Source: Owenweeksia sp. (GTDB lineage Bacteria; Bacteroidota; Bacteroidia; Flavobacteriales; Schleiferiaceae). From it: DNA of 64,000 bases. The notes beneath the pieces were generated by a model. It had not been told where the DNA came from. It ran no database searches and worked only from the letters and a program-made list of their open reading frames with translations. Made by a program: the position numbers and the translations under genes. The stretch spans positions 1-64,000 of the forward strand of contig NZNV01000041.1 in the NCBI GenBank assembly GCA_002695025.1, in the 5' to 3' direction. Position 1 is the stretch's first letter; the number at the start of each line of letters is the position of its first letter. Positions 61,452 to 64,000 of this stretch are shown here, piece by piece.

Positions 61452-62477
61452 ATGGAATTCTCCGCGCAGCAAATAGCCGATCTCATTGGTGGGAAGGTGG
61501 ATGGCGACCCTGGTATCAAGGTAAGCAGTCTCAGCAAAATAGAAGACGGACAGGCAGGAAGCCTGAGCTTTTTGGCCAACCCCCAGTACACCCCCTATAT
61601 TTATAAAACCAGCGCCAGCATTGTTATTGTTAACGATGATTTTGCACCGGAAGAAAATATTTCGAGTACTTTAATACGGGTACCCAATGCTTACCAGGCT
61701 TTTGCCAAACTGCTGGAAGTTTACAACCAGCTTAAACATGACAAAAGCGGTATTGAAAGCCAGGCTTTTGTAGCAGAAAGTGCCCAAATTGGAGCAAACT
61801 GCTATATCGGGGCTTTCACTTATATCGGTGAGAATGTGGTTATTGGTGATAACACCAAAGTATACCCGGGCTGTTATATTGGTGATAATGCCAAAATAGG
61901 GGCCGATGGACTGTTATTTAGTGGAGTTAAAATTTACCCGGACTGTGTGGTTGGTAATTCCGTTTCGCTGCACAGCGGAGTTATTGTAGGAGGTGATGGC
62001 TTTGGCTTTGCACCCAATAATGAATCGTACGATAAGGTAGCCCAGATTGGGAATGTGATCATTGAAGATCATGTTGAAGTGGGCGCCAACACTACTATAG
62101 ACCGGGCCACCCTTGGCTCTACCATCATACGCAAAGGCGTGAAACTGGACAACCTGATACAGATTGCCCATAACGTAGAAATTGGTGAAAACACCGTTAT
62201 TGCCTCACAAAGTGGCGTGGCCGGGTCCACAAGGATCGGCAAAAACTGTATGATAGGCGGACAGGTAGGCATCATTGGCCACCTAACCATCGGTAATAAC
62301 GTGAAAATAGCCGCGCAAAGCGGTATAGGGAATAATCTCGAAGACGGAGAAATTGTACAAGGTTCTCCGGCCTTCAGTGTAAGGGAGTACAAAAAGTCCT
62401 ACGTATATTTCAGGAAACTGGCCCGCATGGCCGATGACATAGACAATCTCAAGAAACAGATGCAATCGCTACAGTAA
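61452..62477 (+). CDS. lpxD: UDP-3-O-(3-hydroxyacyl)glucosamine N-acyltransferase
   Basis: LpxD adds the N-linked acyl chain in lipid A synthesis. The 341-residue protein has the N-terminal uridine-binding domain ('[24 protein letters not shown]') and a left-handed beta-helix of hexapeptide repeats (about 100-290), with the catalytic His in '[15 protein letters not shown]' and '[27 protein letters not shown]', then a C-terminal helix ('[21 protein letters not shown]'). Its stop shares one base with the next start (TAATG), so it is coupled to lpxC/fabZ. It begins the lpxD-lpxC/fabZ-lpxA operon. Confidence 0.97.
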   Translation: MEFSAQQIADLIGGKVDGDPGIKVSSLSKIEDGQAGSLSFLANPQYTPYIYKTSASIVIVNDDFAPEENISSTLIRVPNAYQAFAKLLEVYNQLKHDKSGIESQAFVAESAQIGANCYIGAFTYIGENVVIGDNTKVYPGCYIGDNAKIGADGLLFSGVKIYPDCVVGNSVSLHSGVIVGGDGFGFAPNNESYDKVAQIGNVIIEDHVEVGANTTIDRATLGSTIIRKGVKLDNLIQIAHNVEIGENTVIASQSGVAGSTRIGKNCMIGGQVGIIGHLTIGNNVKIAAQSGIGNNLEDGEIVQGSPAFSVREYKKSYVYFRKLARMADDIDNLKKQMQSLQ

Positions 62478-63874
62478 TGATTACAAAGCAGACAACTATC
62501 AGGGACACCATACAGGTAGAAGGAAGAGGCTTGCATACAGGTTCCATGGTAACCTTAAGCTTTCACCCCGCTGAAGCCGATACCGGTTATGTTTTTAAAA
62601 GAACGGATATAGACGGGCAACCGGAGATCCCTGCTCTCGCCAATTACGTGATCAGTACAGACCGTGGCACCACCATCGGTAAAAATGATGCCGTGGTAAA
62701 CACCGTTGAGCATGTATTGGCGGCACTGGTAGGCCTGGGCATTGATAACTGCCTGATGGAAATTGACGGCCCCGAGACCCCTATTATGGACGGCAGCTCC
62801 CGCTTTTTTGTGGAGGCCCTGGAAAAGGCAGGGACCAGAGAACTGGATGCCGAACGCAACTATTTTGAGATCAAGGAACCGCTTCGCCTGGAGCTGCCCG
62901 AGGAGGGTGTGGAACTAATGGCTGTACCAGCCGATGAATACCAGCTTTCGGTAATGGTGGATTACGGCACCAAGGTACTGGGAAGCCAGAATGCTACCTT
63001 GAACCACATTACGGATTTCAAAAAGGATATTGCTGACTGTCGCACCTTCAGCTTCTTGCATGAGCTGGAGCTATTGCTTCAGCACGGGCTGATCAAAGGT
63101 GGTGACCTCAATAATGCCATTGTATATGTAGATAAAGAGGTTTCCCCGGAAACCCTGGAACGCCTGAAGAAGGCCTTTAATAAAGAGAATGTATCGGTTA
63201 AGCCTAACGGCATACTGGATAACCTGGACCTGCATTACCCCAATGAAGCGGCCCGCCATAAGCTGCTTGATGTAATTGGTGACCTGGCGCTGGCAGGGCG
63301 CCCCATTAAAGGACGCATCTTTGCCACCAAGCCCGGCCATAAGGGCAATACTCAGTTTGCAAAACTCCTACTGGACAAGATCCGTGAAGAAGAGAAAAAA
63401 CCGCAAATACCGGAGTATGACCCGAACGCCAAACCCTTTTATGACACTGTAGAGATCATGCAACGTCTTCCCCACCGCCCTCCTTTTTTACTGGTGGATA
63501 AGATCATTGAGCTTACCGAGGACTGTGTGGTAGGCGTGAAGAATGTAACCATGAACGAGTCCTTCTTCCAGGGACATTTCCCCGGAGCGCCCGTTATGCC
63601 CGGTGTACTGCAGGTAGAAGCCATGGCACAGGTGGGTGGTATCCTCGCATTGAGCACCGTGCCTGATCCTGAGAATTACCTTACCTACTTCCTGAAAATG
63701 GACAGCGTAAAATTCAAGCAAAAGGTAGTTCCCGGAGACACCCTCGTTTTTAAACTGGTATTGAGCGAACCCATACGCAGAGGGATCGTGCAAATGCATG
63801 GTGAAGCCTATGTAGGCACCAAACTGGTTAGTGAGGCCAGCCTGATGGCACAAATTGTTAAAGAAAGAAATTAA
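62477..63874 (+). CDS. lpxC/fabZ: LpxC-FabZ fusion: UDP-3-O-acyl-GlcNAc deacetylase and 3-hydroxyacyl-ACP dehydratase
   Basis: This 465-residue protein joins two enzymes. Residues 1-300 are LpxC, the zinc deacetylase committing to lipid A: 'VEGRGLHTGSMVTLSFHPAEADTGYVFKR', 'NTVEHVLAALVGLGIDNCLMEIDGPETPIMDGSS', and 'NEAARHKLLDVIGDLALAGRPIKG' with the zinc His and Asp. Residues 320-465 are FabZ, the hotdog-fold dehydratase of fatty-acid synthesis: 'RLPHRPPFLLVDKI', 'ESFFQGHFPGAPVMPGVLQVEAMAQ' (catalytic His and Glu). Both sets of key residues are intact. This fusion is known in Bacteroidota. It may balance lipid A against fatty-acid elongation, since both use 3-hydroxyacyl-ACP. Confidence 0.97.
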   Translation: MITKQTTIRDTIQVEGRGLHTGSMVTLSFHPAEADTGYVFKRTDIDGQPEIPALANYVISTDRGTTIGKNDAVVNTVEHVLAALVGLGIDNCLMEIDGPETPIMDGSSRFFVEALEKAGTRELDAERNYFEIKEPLRLELPEEGVELMAVPADEYQLSVMVDYGTKVLGSQNATLNHITDFKKDIADCRTFSFLHELELLLQHGLIKGGDLNNAIVYVDKEVSPETLERLKKAFNKENVSVKPNGILDNLDLHYPNEAARHKLLDVIGDLALAGRPIKGRIFATKPGHKGNTQFAKLLLDKIREEEKKPQIPEYDPNAKPFYDTVEIMQRLPHRPPFLLVDKIIELTEDCVVGVKNVTMNESFFQGHFPGAPVMPGVLQVEAMAQVGGILALSTVPDPENYLTYFLKMDSVKFKQKVVPGDTLVFKLVLSEPIRRGIVQMHGEAYVGTKLVSEASLMAQIVKERN

Positions 63875-63877
63875 GCT

Positions 63878-64000
63878 ATGAATCAACCCCTGGCATACGT
63901 TCACCCCTCCGCTAAAATTGCCAATACCGTGGTAATTGAACCTTTTACCACTATTCACAAGAACGTGGAGATCGGTGAGGGAACCTGGATCGGTTCCAAC
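63878..64000 (+). CDS. lpxA: Acyl-ACP--UDP-N-acetylglucosamine O-acyltransferase, 5' part only
   Basis: LpxA makes the first acyl transfer in lipid A synthesis. Only the first 41 codons are in the window: 'YVHPSAKIANTVVIEPFTTI' and then hexapeptide repeats 'VEIGEGTWIGSN', matching the start of LpxA's beta-helix. It begins three bases after the lpxC/fabZ stop, completing the expected lpxD-lpxC/fabZ-lpxA order. The rest lies beyond the window edge. Confidence 0.93.
   Translation, partial: MNQPLAYVHPSAKIANTVVIEPFTTIHKNVEIGEGTWIGSN

Noticed and set aside
1-64000. tRNA, rRNA, CRISPR arrays or insertion sequences
   Set aside because: No gap exceeds about 300 bases (the longest is 2506-2796), no regular spacer-repeat pattern is visible and no transposase is found.

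Overview
The window comes from a Bacteroidota chromosome, most likely a marine member of the Flavobacteriales. Evidence: three secreted proteins end in type IX secretion (T9SS) sorting domains (about 11643-11900, 33300-33550, 41930-42190); the T9SS regulator PorX is encoded at 58589-60142; LpxC and FabZ are fused (62477-63874), a known Bacteroidota arrangement; and the Bacteroidota promoter box TAnnTTTG lies just before many start codons. Genus and species cannot be told from the sequence alone. I see no rRNA, tRNA or CRISPR array.

Layout. 1-2700 looks like the end of an integrated element: the tail of an unknown gene, a double-HTH regulator and a tyrosine recombinase, bounded on the right by a leader region with its own promoter and terminator that may make a small RNA. 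2800-9100 holds a secreted protein of unknown function, the ComM/YifB ATPase, recA, a TPR lipoprotein, and a 2,4-dienoyl-CoA reductase plus glycerophosphodiesterase pair. 9150-17700 holds oligopeptidase B, an ArsC-like protein, a 1096-residue T9SS type B protein, prfB with a programmed +1 frameshift, and lpd. 17738-26965 is a plus-strand run: a giant hybrid histidine kinase, pabB, tilS, dsbD and a stray YopX-family gene. 26969-31492 holds bcp, nth and a large protein joining a degenerate peptidase, a propeller and an outer-membrane barrel. 31610-42194 holds two T9SS type A proteins around a kynurenine operon (UbiA-like membrane protein, kynU, kmo) and gcvP. 42313-46253 holds an Mla-type ABC pair divergent from a small-ORF/sprT/purK/purE string. 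46406-52979 holds a propeller-type LytS kinase with a LytTR regulator, then a PorV-like barrel protein coupled to an outer-membrane protein with a ComEA-like HhH domain. 52976-61422 holds aroA-aroB, proline dehydrogenase, the porX-tsaE-ald operon and an HD phosphohydrolase. 61452-64000 is lpxD, lpxC/fabZ and the start of lpxA.

How the genes fit together. Several groups act on the envelope: lipid A synthesis (lpxD, lpxC/fabZ, lpxA), Mla-type lipid transport, DsbD electron transfer, T9SS control (porX) and T9SS cargo. Amino-acid and cofactor genes include aroA/aroB and pabB (shikimate to folate), kmo/kynU (tryptophan toward NAD), gcvP and lpd (glycine cleavage and 2-oxoacid dehydrogenases), ald and proline dehydrogenase. 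Packing is tight: stops and starts overlap by 1-8 bases within operons, and convergent genes overlap at their stops in four places.

The best leads for undescribed biology are the HhH/outer-membrane barrel pair (50149-52979), the peptidase-propeller-barrel protein (28187-31492), the candidate small RNA or attenuator beside the integrase (2604-2716), and the near-leaderless promoter arrangement seen across the window. All functions are inferred from sequence only.
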